NCBI RefSeq assembly: GCF_003725795.1
Contig: NZ_RBEE01000004.1
Location: 186,001 to 250,000, forward strand
DNA length: 64,000 bases
DNA from: Pedobacter jejuensis
GTDB taxonomy: Bacteria; Bacteroidota; Bacteroidia; Sphingobacteriales; Sphingobacteriaceae
Reading direction: 5' to 3'
The translations under genes and the position numbers were made by a program. Shown here in pieces: positions 45,941 through 56,385 of the stretch (the stretch's first letter is position 1; each line of letters starts with the position of its first letter). A model generated the notes under the pieces. It had not been told where the DNA came from and did no database searches. It saw nothing but the letters and a program-made list of their open reading frames with translations.

Positions 45941-48403
45941 CTACAAGGTTATGAAAACAGTTGGGATGCTATCAGATTTTACAGAAGCTACGCTTTTGCC
46001 TTTATTTAATTTTACTTTGATAATTGCCCTGCCGTTATAAGCCTGCACTTTCCTCGATCCGGACGATGTGCCCAAATCATCAATTAATTTCCCATCACCC
46101 GTTAAGCCAAAATTTATCCAGTTAATTGCATCCAGGCACTGTATGCCAGCTTCATCAAAAAGCTTGACCTCCAGGGTTGCAACATCTGCCTCCTCATTTA
46201 TTTTAGTCAATGTCATTTTAGTGGGTTTAGTCCATTTCTCTGTTTGATAGTTAAATCTTATTTCATCGGTTACTATAACCTTACCTTTTTTAGCTATTAC
46301 TGTAACAGTGTTTTTCCCTTTGAGAAACGGAAGATTCCAACGTAAACCCGCAGCGGGAAAATCCTGGCTGTTTCTTTTCTTTACCCCAAAGCTTTTTCCG
46401 TTCAGAAATAGTTCTGCGTCCGTACAGTTAGCATAAACTTTTACCATTTTTTCCTCTCCTTCATCACCCCAGCGTACTGGCCAGCTATGCCCATAAATAT
46501 GAACCATTGGTTTATCAGTCCAATACGATTGAAAAACATAATAGGCCTCCTTTTTAGTGAAATCTCTTTCTACAACTCCCTTTTGGTTCATGTAAGGCAC
46601 CGGATTATCTGGACGAACAGGGGTAGAAAAATCTTTGAATGGCCAGTATGCCGAGCCACTTAGCCAAGGCATATTTTCCTGTTCTTTAAGGTGCCAATCA
46701 ATTAAATTGGTGATGTACGATTCACTCCAATCACCATCTTTGGATATTCTTGCGGCACCACCAAATAATGATGCATCACCTGCCCGCTCATCTGCGCTGT
46801 CACCGGTTTTGATTTTACTCAGGGCTTTATCAGGATTTTCTGAATGGCGCATGGCATGGCTATCCCCTCCCCATTCTACGTGTAAAAAGCGCTTAACCTT
46901 TGAAAATTCATCTTCAGAAACCTTTTTATAATCGGTATAGGCACCACGGTACCAACCCGCCCAGATGGATGGAGAATATACATCAACGATATCGGCACAA
47001 AAATCGCATCTCCGGATTGCAGTGTACCTGGATGAATCCAATTTATGAGAGCGTCCATTAAGTTCTTTCATAAAAGTTCTGATTTTTTCTTTATCAAATT
47101 CAGCAAAATCTCCCGGCCAATCGTTTTCATTTCCCAAGCCCCAGATAATGATGGAGGGATGGTTATAATGTTGCTCAATCATATTTGTAAGCATGTTTCT
47201 GGCTTGTTGTTTATAGGTTTCGCCACCTAAACCGCCCCGACACCAGGGGATTTCTTCCCAAACCAAAATGCCCAAACTATCACAAAGGTTTAACACAATT
47301 CTCGATTGCTGATAATGCCCCAATCGGATAAAATTCACCCCCATATCCTTCATCATCTGCATCTCAGTGCGAATCATTTCCTCGCTCATTGCTGCCGCAA
47401 CGCCTGCATGGTCTTCGTGCCGATGGGTACCACGCAAAAGCAAACGATTTCCATTTAAATTGAAAGGACCTTTCTCTACAAAATTGATGTTTCTAAAACC
47501 TATTTTATCTTCACTTTTATAACTGCCAGTGGATGAAACGAGGTCATATTGCAAGCGATACTGCAAGGGTTTATCGGTCGACCATAATTGCGGTTTATTG
47601 ATTTGCAAGCTCCATAACTCCGTATCGCCATTTAAGTTACTAAGCTTTTTTTCCTGCTGTGCAACAACCTTTCCTTTTGGGTCGATTAATTTAAGATGGA
47701 TAGTAGCATCTTTTAGCCCTGTAGGATTGTAAAATCTTCCGCTCACATTTAATTTACTCAATTTTCCTAGCGCATCCACTTCGGCTTTAGCAAACATTTT
47801 ATCTACTGATAATGGTGGTACATAAACCAGGTTTAAATAGCGGTAAATTCCTCCATAAACATTAAAATCAGATAAATCTGAGGGAATCATTTCCAAATCT
47901 CTTGAGTTATCCGTACGGATGGAAACCGGCACCTGCCCTTTAAACTGCTTTTGGTAAACTTCCTCTTTTTGAAATGCGGCAACCGCATCCGTTATGTCAA
48001 CTGTCCATTCATCGTAACCACCTAGATGAGTTGCAACTTTTGTAGTATATACATAAACTTCTGTTTTTTGACCAGCACCTTCGAAATGTAAAATGGTTCT
48101 ACCATTTTGATAAGGATTTTCGATTTTGAGCTTGGTGCGGTACCAGGCGGGTCCTTGATAATAATTCACATCAGGATCTACTGCATCTGTAGCATTAACG
48201 CAATGTGGTAAATTTACATTTTCCCATAGTGGAACGGATTCAGGATTACCCAATCCTACGGGACGGACAGCTTCCCAGATACCTCCTAAATCCTGTTTAA
48301 GAAATTCCCAACCAGCATTTAACCGGATTGATTTTTGTGCAAATACGATATTGTATGACAGCAAGAAACTAAGAACAAGAAGATATTTGGCTATTTTTTT
48401 CAT
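45941..48403 (-). CDS. GH2 beta-glycosidase
   Basis: This 820-residue enzyme has a signal peptide at 1-22. It has the usual GH2 order: N-terminal sugar-binding sandwich (about 25-195, with FNVYGGIYRYLNLVYVPP), immunoglobulin-like domain (about 200-308), catalytic barrel (about 310-620) and a C-terminal module with NCTDAELFLNGKSFGVKKRN. The acid/base is E426 in WGLGNENDW and the nucleophile E510 in FLHVEWGG. GH2 includes beta-galactosidases, beta-glucuronidases and beta-mannosidases; the residues seen do not settle the sugar. It is 3 bases before the PL38-like gene. Confidence 0.92.
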   Translation of the reverse strand: MKKIAKYLLVLSFLLSYNIVFAQKSIRLNAGWEFLKQDLGGIWEAVRPVGLGNPESVPLWENVNLPHCVNATDAVDPDVNYYQGPAWYRTKLKIENPYQNGRTILHFEGAGQKTEVYVYTTKVATHLGGYDEWTVDITDAVAAFQKEEVYQKQFKGQVPVSIRTDNSRDLEMIPSDLSDFNVYGGIYRYLNLVYVPPLSVDKMFAKAEVDALGKLSKLNVSGRFYNPTGLKDATIHLKLIDPKGKVVAQQEKKLSNLNGDTELWSLQINKPQLWSTDKPLQYRLQYDLVSSTGSYKSEDKIGFRNINFVEKGPFNLNGNRLLLRGTHRHEDHAGVAAAMSEEMIRTEMQMMKDMGVNFIRLGHYQQSRIVLNLCDSLGILVWEEIPWCRGGLGGETYKQQARNMLTNMIEQHYNHPSIIIWGLGNENDWPGDFAEFDKEKIRTFMKELNGRSHKLDSSRYTAIRRCDFCADIVDVYSPSIWAGWYRGAYTDYKKVSEDEFSKVKRFLHVEWGGDSHAMRHSENPDKALSKIKTGDSADERAGDASLFGGAARISKDGDWSESYITNLIDWHLKEQENMPWLSGSAYWPFKDFSTPVRPDNPVPYMNQKGVVERDFTKKEAYYVFQSYWTDKPMVHIYGHSWPVRWGDEGEEKMVKVYANCTDAELFLNGKSFGVKKRNSQDFPAAGLRWNLPFLKGKNTVTVIAKKGKVIVTDEIRFNYQTEKWTKPTKMTLTKINEEADVATLEVKLFDEAGIQCLDAINWINFGLTGDGKLIDDLGTSSGSRKVQAYNGRAIIKVKLNKGKSVASVKSDSIPTVFITL

Positions 48404-48489
48404 ACCTAAAAATAAATTAATTGCATTTTTTTGCTGGCTGGCAATGCATAAACCATCTAATCAACTAGATTCTACAAAGCTTAAATTTA

Positions 48490-51129
48490 CTAGTAAACCT
48501 TTTTCAGCTGAATAGCATTTAATATAGGTTTTCCCTCAATTGCATTAAAATCAATCGTAATTCCTTTTCCACTGGTTACAGTAATCCTTGTTTTCTTTTG
48601 AACTGCCCTGGTATAACCAAAATCTTTCGCCAGGTTTATATTTTCCATAAAGGGTGTTTCATTAATGCTCACGCTGAAAACTCTGTTTTCTACCGCTTCG
48701 GTTTTATGATTGTTATCCAGGTTGTAAGCCAGAGCTTCTTTAGTCTCTCCACCAACCAATTCAGCGAAGTGAAGCGATATATCATATTCACCATCAGGAA
48801 CATCAAATTTAAATTGCTTAATGCCAACCTGCTGTGTTTGGTAAACCGGATCATTCTCGGTTCCTAATATGTTTTTGTCGCTCCCGTAACTGATTCTGTT
48901 ATTTGTACCTTTAAAAGGTTCTCCACCTACATATCCCCAGGATCCTTTTTTATAGATCTGATCTGGCATCCAAATTTCATGCGTTTGATTATCGATATAA
49001 TATCTTTTAGCACCTAAAAGGATATTCATATCTTTAAACGGAACCTGACCCCTAAATTGAAATGGCTGCAATTGAAAATGAATATCTGCCTGATCGCTCT
49101 CGTCACCAGAAACAACTCTAATCTGGTTTATGCCATCTGCAAACGGCACTTTCCATTCAATAATGTGATCTACTGCTTCTTTTACACCCAAGCTTTTTCC
49201 ATTCAAATACAATTCAGCCAACTTCAAATTGGTAGCCACCTGTATATTCTGCGTACTTATCAATTTTCCCGAATCTGCTAAGGCAGTTCGTTCTTTCCAT
49301 TGCGACGAAGCAATTTTTAAATATGGTTTTTGGAGTAAATACCCCTGGTATAAAAAGTAAGTATCTTTAGGCTGCCGTGCAATAGTAAGCAAACCTTTAT
49401 TGTTGATGTGAGGCATGGTTTCTTCGCGGGTTTCCGAATTAAAGTCTGCTAAATTCCAGGCCATCCCTCCGGCTACAAATGGCCTGCTTAACATAGCGTT
49501 TAAATAAACCTGATGAAATTTCATCGCATATTCAACGCTTTTATCAAAGCGAACTGGATGGTTTGTCCTAATCCGGGGGTCAGCATCTGCGCCGTATTCA
49601 GTAACCATAAAAGGTGTATTTGGAAGTTCTTTATGGTGTTTATCTAAAAATTTAGCAAAATCTTCAGGTGCACCAGAGTACCAGCCTGAATATAAATTCC
49701 AGCCAACAATCATTGGGATTTTAGTTAAACCAACTTTATTATAAATATCCCATGCACCATGATTTACCAGTAAGGTATAACGAGATGGGTCTAATTTCCG
49801 CGTCAAACTATCCAGCTTTTGGGCGAGTTCCCGAACGTGATCAAAATAAATCTGCTGTCGGGGTTTATCATTTGAAAACTTCAAACGCAGCAAAATTTCG
49901 TTCATATATGCCCAGATGACCACACTGGGGTGATTGAAATTTTGGGCGATCATCTCCGTTTGCATGTTCAAACAGTTGTTCGTGAAGGCTTCTGATTCGG
50001 TAATGGTATTAACTACGGGAATTTCTACAGAGGCTAAAATTCCAAGCCTGTCGCAAGCTTCCAGAATCAGCGGATCCTGAGGATAGTGTGCTACCCGTAA
50101 AAAATTCCCTCCCATGGCTTTTAGCAATTCTACATCCTTTATCTGAAGTGCATCAGGCGTAGCATTGCCTAAATTTTCATAATCCTGGTGGCGACTAGCG
50201 CCCATTAGCTTCATTGATTTGCCATTCAGGAAAAAACCTTCATTGGCATCGAATCTGAACCAGCGAAAACCTAAGGGATTAGAAACCTGGTCAATTACTT
50301 CACCCGATTTTGTATCGATAATTTTGGTAATTACACGGTATAGATATGGGTTTTGTGGCGACCAAAGCAATGGACTTTTAATGGATTTTAAATCCTGAAC
50401 AATTGATTTTTTTTCTCCTCTTATCACTGATATTGTTGATGACCCTGAGCTTACCTGTTCTCCGTTGGCATTATAAATGCTATTGATTATTTTAATCTTC
50501 TTATCAAAAGCAGATGAATTTTCTACAACACCATTCACCTGAACACTTGCTGATAAGGTTGAAACCTCTGGGGTGGTGATGAAAATCCCGGAGCTTCCAT
50601 TTTCTTTTTGAGAAAAATGAACGGGACTGGTAATAAGCAAACTTACATTTCGATAGATTCCGCCAAAAAAGGTAAAATCAGCAGTTAGTGGAGGAATATC
50701 TTCGTTAAAACGGTTATTCACCCTTACTTCTACCACATCCTCTTTATAATTTAAAAATGCAGAAATCGGAACGATAAATTTAGTGTAGCTCCCAATGTGT
50801 TTCCCGGCAGATTTACCATTGATGAGCACTTCTGATTCTTGCGCAACGCCATTAAAAACTAGAAAAACAGCTCTTTCTTTTACCGAATCATCTAGTTTTA
50901 ACTTTCTTTTATAAATACCAACACCACGGTAATATCCAGGAACATCGTCAAGCACATCTTTATCGTTCCAGGTATGCGGCAGAGTAACTTTTTCTATTTG
51001 AGCATCTGGTTTATGAAATTCCCATTGGTCATTTAAACTTATAGTTTCTCTTCCTGTGCGCTGTGCAGCACAATTGTAACCAGAAATAATGACTATCCAT
51101 ATCCATAAAAGTGATTTGTGCTTCAACAT
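48490..51129 (-). CDS. GH2 beta-glycosidase with C-terminal malectin-like domain
   Basis: This 879-residue enzyme has a signal peptide at about 1-22. GH2 domains occupy about 25-600, with FTFFGGIYRNVSLLI, acid/base E411 in IWAYMNEILL and nucleophile E511 in FMVTEYGADAD. A DUF4982-like strand block (LYLNGKSLGVKEAVDHIIEW) leads to a malectin-like carbohydrate-binding domain at about 735-878 (GEYDISLHFAELVGG). It is the first enzyme after the SusD gene, separated from it by a terminator and a candidate -7 element. Linkage specificity is not decidable from sequence. Confidence 0.92.
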   Translation of the reverse strand: MLKHKSLLWIWIVIISGYNCAAQRTGRETISLNDQWEFHKPDAQIEKVTLPHTWNDKDVLDDVPGYYRGVGIYKRKLKLDDSVKERAVFLVFNGVAQESEVLINGKSAGKHIGSYTKFIVPISAFLNYKEDVVEVRVNNRFNEDIPPLTADFTFFGGIYRNVSLLITSPVHFSQKENGSSGIFITTPEVSTLSASVQVNGVVENSSAFDKKIKIINSIYNANGEQVSSGSSTISVIRGEKKSIVQDLKSIKSPLLWSPQNPYLYRVITKIIDTKSGEVIDQVSNPLGFRWFRFDANEGFFLNGKSMKLMGASRHQDYENLGNATPDALQIKDVELLKAMGGNFLRVAHYPQDPLILEACDRLGILASVEIPVVNTITESEAFTNNCLNMQTEMIAQNFNHPSVVIWAYMNEILLRLKFSNDKPRQQIYFDHVRELAQKLDSLTRKLDPSRYTLLVNHGAWDIYNKVGLTKIPMIVGWNLYSGWYSGAPEDFAKFLDKHHKELPNTPFMVTEYGADADPRIRTNHPVRFDKSVEYAMKFHQVYLNAMLSRPFVAGGMAWNLADFNSETREETMPHINNKGLLTIARQPKDTYFLYQGYLLQKPYLKIASSQWKERTALADSGKLISTQNIQVATNLKLAELYLNGKSLGVKEAVDHIIEWKVPFADGINQIRVVSGDESDQADIHFQLQPFQFRGQVPFKDMNILLGAKRYYIDNQTHEIWMPDQIYKKGSWGYVGGEPFKGTNNRISYGSDKNILGTENDPVYQTQQVGIKQFKFDVPDGEYDISLHFAELVGGETKEALAYNLDNNHKTEAVENRVFSVSINETPFMENINLAKDFGYTRAVQKKTRITVTSGKGITIDFNAIEGKPILNAIQLKKVY

Positions 51130-51164
51130 ATCTTAATTCGTATCCTTTAATCTAAACTCTTGTT

Positions 51165-51172
51165 CAAACTTA
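51165..51172 (-). promoter_or_regulatory. candidate internal -7 element before the GH2 genes
   Basis: TAAGTTTG on the minus strand matches TAnnTTTG, 36 bases before the GH2 start and downstream of the SusD terminator. No TTG at the right distance was found. Confidence 0.3.
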
Positions 51173-51274
51173 ATGTTGCCAGGCCAAGCCGCTTGCAGTT
51201 CAAAATCCCAAGCTTCTTTTTTCTTATTAACTTATGTATGTACTTTAAAGGTTTTGGTTTCATCCGGATCAGGG

Positions 51275-51303
51275 AAAAAAGCAGTCCTTGCTTAAGGGAC
51301 TGC
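51275..51303 (-). terminator. intrinsic terminator between susD and the enzyme genes
   Basis: On the minus strand GCAGTCC and GGACTGC (51297-51303 with 51281-51287) form a 7-bp stem with six T residues after it (51275-51280). It lies 49 bases after the susD stop, so it would limit readthrough from susCD into the enzymes. Confidence 0.7.
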
Positions 51304-51351
51304 CCATTCTAACCAAAACCATGTACAACTTAGCATGGTCTTTATCGGGTA

Positions 51352-53232
51352 TTAAGGTAATTTATCTAATGCAGGTACATTCTGATCATATCCTGCATAG
51401 CCCTTATTCTGATTGATTCTTCCTTCCGTATTAAACCGTTGCGCACTTGCCGGAACAGGCCACAACACGTGGTAAGGTGCAATCTTGTAGTTTACACCTT
51501 GTAATGTTGGCACCTGGTTTTTATAAAAATCATTTTTTTCTATAATCCTGTCGTACATAAAATTGTTATCAGAAAAAGTAGCCAGGCTATAACTCTTACC
51601 ATTATAGGCAGGCTTACCTGTTTGTGCGAAAATATATGCAATGCGGGTAAGTTCTGTTTTACGAGGTTCTTCCCAATACAATTCACGGGCACGTTCATCT
51701 AAAATAGTTCCTATTGTTATTTGTGAGGCGTTAGTTAACAGCGTTGCATTGGCCCGGCTTCTTACTACGTTCAAGTCTGCCATAGCCAATCCAAGTTCAC
51801 CCTTCCAATAGTAAGCTTCTGCCCTAAGCAAATAGGTTTCTGCCAAACGAAATACATACCAATCGGTATTCGTTCCGCGTGGCGGTGTCCAGTATGGGTC
51901 ATTTGCTAAAGCGTTGGTCGAATTGATGAAAACCTTATAATGTGGCCATCCAAACCAGTGACGAATGGTATCAAGTGCACCATTTGTAAAACGTTGTTTG
52001 ATATTTGCATCCGAATACATTTGCAAAGGCTGACCATATAAGGCTCTGTCAGCAGCATTTGTTGAGGTTTTCAATGCCGGGTTATTGTACACTAAATCTG
52101 TCATATCCATCCACATGCCTTTTGCATGTCGGTAATCGGTATTATCCGTCCAGATGTATTTTGTACTGTAAGGCGTACCTCGGTAGCGGCCAATTCCTCT
52201 GCCGTACATTCTGGTCAGTGGAATTTCTGCAGTAACCAAATCGACAATTGCAGTCGCTCCTGATGGGGTTTTTACGTTTGCAAAATGCCATGCCGGAACG
52301 GTGTTTCTCATCAGCTGTGAACCTAGGGCTGTAAAACCGGCAAAAGCTTCTCTATCAATCACTAAAAACAATGCTTCTCTATTGGTAGTGAGCGATTTAT
52401 TATCCATTCGGTGCAAATCCCAAATCACATTTTTTGTTAAATCAGAAGCAGTGCTCCCAAAGCGGGTGGTCATCATACCGTATTTTCCACCTGAAATTAC
52501 ATTAGAAGCTGAAGCAATTGCATCATCAAATTTACCAAGTGCCAGGTTTACTTTAGTGAGCAAATGGCTAACAGCACCTTTTGTTACATCGCCCTTATTG
52601 CCTCCATCAGTAACCCAGGTTTGTGCAAATTCAAGATCTGTTTTCATTTTACCCAGGATGACTTCTCTCTTTGTGGAATAAAAATTTGCTTTTGGAAATT
52701 CCAAATCGTTCAAAAGCAACGGTACATCACCAAATTGATGAACAAGCCTGTAGTAATAATATGCCCGGTAGAAATATGCTGAACCTAAAATCAGATTTTT
52801 TTCAGCTTCAGACGCATATGTTGGTTTATCAATGTTTGAAATGATGGTGTTGGCTTGGCGTACCGCGACAAATTCATTATCCCAGTACCAACCAATTTTG
52901 TTGAAGTCATCACTATTTAGATTGGCATCCGGAGTAATTCTGGAAATTAAATCCTGTGCAGGCGTGTTTTTATCGGTTGTTCCATCTACAGCAACATCTG
53001 AAAAAATCGATTCCGTTAGTAGTGGAGCAGAATCGCCAAAAAACTCTCTTCGCGTCGCCAATCCAAGACCATTAAGTGCGGCTTTCATTGCGGTAAGGTT
53101 GTTTAAATTCTCTGGTGCATAAGCGGAGAGTTGTTCTGAATCCAGGTATGCTTTTTTACATCCTGCAAAGCCCAATAATGCAGCAAAAGCAAATGGGATG
53201 AATATATTTTGATTTATTTTTTTCATTTTCAT
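51352..53232 (-). CDS. susD: SusD/RagB-family lipoprotein (glucuronate locus)
   Basis: This 626-residue lipoprotein has a signal ending LLGFAGC. An alternative ATG lies two codons in. Standard SusD pieces are present: FYRAYYYYRLVHQFGDVPLL, the repeated helical region and ILDERARELYWEEPRKTELT near the C-terminus. It starts 5 bases after the susC stop. It is larger than average, with an expanded region at about 300-430 that probably shapes a distinct binding surface. Substrate is inferred from the PL38-like, GH88, GH2 and GH30 neighbours. Confidence 0.94.
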   Translation of the reverse strand: MKMKKINQNIFIPFAFAALLGFAGCKKAYLDSEQLSAYAPENLNNLTAMKAALNGLGLATRREFFGDSAPLLTESIFSDVAVDGTTDKNTPAQDLISRITPDANLNSDDFNKIGWYWDNEFVAVRQANTIISNIDKPTYASEAEKNLILGSAYFYRAYYYYRLVHQFGDVPLLLNDLEFPKANFYSTKREVILGKMKTDLEFAQTWVTDGGNKGDVTKGAVSHLLTKVNLALGKFDDAIASASNVISGGKYGMMTTRFGSTASDLTKNVIWDLHRMDNKSLTTNREALFLVIDREAFAGFTALGSQLMRNTVPAWHFANVKTPSGATAIVDLVTAEIPLTRMYGRGIGRYRGTPYSTKYIWTDNTDYRHAKGMWMDMTDLVYNNPALKTSTNAADRALYGQPLQMYSDANIKQRFTNGALDTIRHWFGWPHYKVFINSTNALANDPYWTPPRGTNTDWYVFRLAETYLLRAEAYYWKGELGLAMADLNVVRSRANATLLTNASQITIGTILDERARELYWEEPRKTELTRIAYIFAQTGKPAYNGKSYSLATFSDNNFMYDRIIEKNDFYKNQVPTLQGVNYKIAPYHVLWPVPASAQRFNTEGRINQNKGYAGYDQNVPALDKLP

Positions 53233-53237
53233 TTAAG

Positions 53238-56200
53238 TTATAAATTAACATTAAGACCTAAAGTGTAGTATCTTGGCGTAGGGCCATTATTTTGCGGATC
53301 CCAGAATGTCCATGTTGGTGCATAGTAGCCTGCATTATTTACATTGGCATAAATTTTAGCGCTTTTTACACGAAGCTTAGTAAGCAAATTTGACGGTACC
53401 GAATAAGATACCGCTACTGTGTTTAAGCGTATGAAAGAATTATCCCAATACACATTGTAGCTTGTACCGCTCGAACCAGAATTTAGTCTGGCGTAATCGT
53501 TTATTGGGTTTGCGGGCGTCCAATATGGCAAAACATACGATGATGAGCGGGCAAAACCTACGCTACCAGGTTGGTTTTTTGCCGAGTTGTATTGTTTAAG
53601 CTGGCCCCAGTTGGCAAGTAATTGAAATGAAAAATCAAAATTTTTGAAAATATTGAATTCATTTCTTATCGCGAAGAAATAGCGTGGTGTACGGTAACCT
53701 AAAAACTTCTTATCATTATCAGAATAGGCATAATCTCCATCAACATCTTCCAATTTAAAATCGCCGGGTTTAATGGCTGCCTTTGTAAATTTTGCCGCTT
53801 CGGCCAATTCACTTTGCTGCCATACACCCTGAATGTTATAATCCCATATGATGTCGATATCTTTACCTATAAACCATCCATTACCAGGATCGTCTGTTGG
53901 CAAAGCAAGGGCAACAATTTTATTTCTGTTGAAGGAAAAATTGAAATTGGTATTCCATTTAATAGGACCATCAACAATATTTTTACTATTCAGGTTCAGC
54001 TCTCCTCCACGATTATTGATACGGGCAAGGTTTGAATAAACATTAGAATAGCCACTCACATTCGGCAGTGTCTGTCTAACCAATAAATCACTTGTTTTCT
54101 TGTTATAGGCATCAATGGAGCCGCTAATGCGATCGTTAAAAATTGAAAAATCCAACCCGGCATTCATCGCTGTGGTTTCTTCCCACTTTAAGTCTGAATT
54201 GGCCATTTTTGCCCCAATCTGAACGGTGTTCACATCTGAGGCGGCACCACTACCGTTTACGGTTTGGTATTTACCACTCGTTAGTTGAGCAAGTGCAGCA
54301 TAGGGATCAACAGTTCCATTATCAGGGTTGCGTAAATCACGGTTACCATTTATACCATACGACAAACGAAGTTTACCGTAGCCTAACCATTTCTGATTTT
54401 TCATAAAGGCTTCATCAGTAAATACCCAAGCTAATGCTGCTGCCGGGAATGTAGCCCGTTTGAAGTTGACTCCAAAAACAGAATAACCATCTCTACGAAC
54501 CGAAAGGGTTAATATATAACGGCTCAATAAACTATAATTTATTCTTGCCATCAATGCATCTCCTGTATATACTTTATCTTCACTATTTGTTACGGGTTTA
54601 ATTCCGCTCGAAAGGTTATGATAACTTAGTACATCACTTGGAACGAAGCCTTCATTTGAAGCTTGTGTCCACCATGTCTGGTATTTTTCAGCATTTGCCA
54701 ATAGTGTTACATCCACGTTATGAATGTTGGCGAAGGTTTTATTCCATTTAAGTAAATTATCCACCTGCCAGTTGTAGCGTGTTTCGTTGGCACGTGTTGC
54801 AGATCCTCCTGGAGTTACTACATCCGGATTTCTGGAAGATCGATAATCGAACGTTCTGTAGAAATCCAGACCTGGACTAAAATTCAATTGATAGGTAATT
54901 CCGAAAGGCAATTTTACACGACCATAAACGCTTGCAAAAATTGTATTCTGCTTATTCATGCGTTCATTGTATGTCATACTTAAAAAAGGGTTTCTGGCAT
55001 TTAAACCGCTATCATCTGTTGGAATGCGCCTTAATTGTCCGTTTGGAAGGTATTTATCTCCGTATGGTGACAAGTTTAATATTTGCGTCCAGTCTGCCTC
55101 GGTTGATCCATCTCCCGTTCTGGCCTCATCTCTATCAGCGAATTGGACATTCATACCCAGGGTTAACCATTTCGCTGCTTCGCCTTCAAGATTTATCCTT
55201 CCCCTGATTGCGGTATAATCACCACCTTCTATAACATTTTGGTTTTTCTGGTAGTTTAAAGACATATAGTAGGTAACTTCCTGCTTCTTACCGCTTAAAG
55301 AAAGGGTATGATCCTGACGGAAACCGGTTCTAAAGATATCATCATACCAGTTAACTGTTTTTCCGGCCAGATAATTTGCCTTCTCATTTGCAACCAGGCC
55401 AAGTCTGTTAAGCCATAAATCAACAGGATCACCGGTTTGCCCATTCAACCATTGGGTGAGGTTAACGCCTTCAGGAAGATTTCTTGGATCGGTATACAAA
55501 TAATCTGGGGTTGTGGCGCCGCTACGCAACACATCACCTCTCCATGCCAAAAATGCTTCATCCTGGTAAGGTCGCATGTTTTTAGCAACCTGGGCAAGAC
55601 CAACATTGGTATTAAAAGTAATTGTTGGAGATTCACCTCTACCCTTTTTAGTCGTTATTGCAATAACTCCTGTTGCAGCTTTAGCACCGTAAACCGCAAG
55701 AGAACTTGCATCTTTTAAAACGTCTATTCCATCAATATCATTTGGATTAATATCAGCAAGCTGCCCATTGTAAATTACACCATCCAAAACAATAAGTGGT
55801 GAGGTTCCTGCGCTTAAAGTCGACTTCCCCCTTACCAATAGGTCTCCGCCACCCTTGGCACTTGAACTCAATCCAACAGACAGGCCCGGAATATTACCTT
55901 TCAATACATCGGCTATACTTTGTGGATTTTCATTTTCAAGCTGGGTTGCTTTAACGCTGGAAATGGCGCCGGTAGCATCGCGTTTTGTAGTGGTTCCATA
56001 GCCTATTACGACAACATCAGTTAGGCTTCTGGATTCTTCAGCCAAAGTAACAGAAATGCTTGTTCTCTGACCAACTGAAATCTCTTGCGTGGTAAATCCT
56101 AGAGCAGAAAAAACAAGCGTTGCATTAGGTGGAACAGCTATCAAAAAACTTCCGTCAGCTCCTGTAGATACTGCAATTTGAGCATTCTTAACTTTTACCG

Positions 56201-56324
56201 AAATGCCTGGCATGCCTGCCCCGGATTTGTCTTTTACAGTTCCTTTTATAGATATGCTCTGTCCAAAACATAGCGTAAATACAAAGCAAACCAATGCAAT
56301 TAGTAGGGTAATGGTTTTTCTCAT
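53238..56324 (-). CDS. susC: SusC/RagA-family TonB-dependent transporter (glucuronate locus)
   Basis: This 1028-residue transporter has a signal peptide at 1-21 and a carboxypeptidase-regulatory-like domain at about 25-105 (IKGTVKDKSGAGMPGISVKV). The plug starts VVVIGYGTTTKRDATGAISS, with DASSLAVYGAKAATGVIAI near 215, followed by the barrel to YTLGLNVNL. No STN domain is present, so signalling through an anti-sigma factor is not expected. This fits control by the membrane regulator encoded directly upstream. It has a well-spaced promoter at 56356-56385. Confidence 0.95.
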   Translation of the reverse strand: MRKTITLLIALVCFVFTLCFGQSISIKGTVKDKSGAGMPGISVKVKNAQIAVSTGADGSFLIAVPPNATLVFSALGFTTQEISVGQRTSISVTLAEESRSLTDVVVIGYGTTTKRDATGAISSVKATQLENENPQSIADVLKGNIPGLSVGLSSSAKGGGDLLVRGKSTLSAGTSPLIVLDGVIYNGQLADINPNDIDGIDVLKDASSLAVYGAKAATGVIAITTKKGRGESPTITFNTNVGLAQVAKNMRPYQDEAFLAWRGDVLRSGATTPDYLYTDPRNLPEGVNLTQWLNGQTGDPVDLWLNRLGLVANEKANYLAGKTVNWYDDIFRTGFRQDHTLSLSGKKQEVTYYMSLNYQKNQNVIEGGDYTAIRGRINLEGEAAKWLTLGMNVQFADRDEARTGDGSTEADWTQILNLSPYGDKYLPNGQLRRIPTDDSGLNARNPFLSMTYNERMNKQNTIFASVYGRVKLPFGITYQLNFSPGLDFYRTFDYRSSRNPDVVTPGGSATRANETRYNWQVDNLLKWNKTFANIHNVDVTLLANAEKYQTWWTQASNEGFVPSDVLSYHNLSSGIKPVTNSEDKVYTGDALMARINYSLLSRYILTLSVRRDGYSVFGVNFKRATFPAAALAWVFTDEAFMKNQKWLGYGKLRLSYGINGNRDLRNPDNGTVDPYAALAQLTSGKYQTVNGSGAASDVNTVQIGAKMANSDLKWEETTAMNAGLDFSIFNDRISGSIDAYNKKTSDLLVRQTLPNVSGYSNVYSNLARINNRGGELNLNSKNIVDGPIKWNTNFNFSFNRNKIVALALPTDDPGNGWFIGKDIDIIWDYNIQGVWQQSELAEAAKFTKAAIKPGDFKLEDVDGDYAYSDNDKKFLGYRTPRYFFAIRNEFNIFKNFDFSFQLLANWGQLKQYNSAKNQPGSVGFARSSSYVLPYWTPANPINDYARLNSGSSGTSYNVYWDNSFIRLNTVAVSYSVPSNLLTKLRVKSAKIYANVNNAGYYAPTWTFWDPQNNGPTPRYYTLGLNVNL

Positions 56325-56355
56325 CTTATATTTGGTTTAGAATAATTGGATAATA

Positions 56356-56385
56356 CAAACCTATTCTAAATATTCCATTTTCCAA
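56356..56385 (-). promoter_or_regulatory. Bacteroidota-type promoter of the glucuronate-locus susC
   Basis: On the minus strand TAGGTTTG (56356-56363) fits TAnnTTTG and a TTG (56383-56385) stands 19 bases upstream, the expected spacing for the primary sigma factor. It lies 31 bases before the susC start, giving a short leader. Confidence 0.65.
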
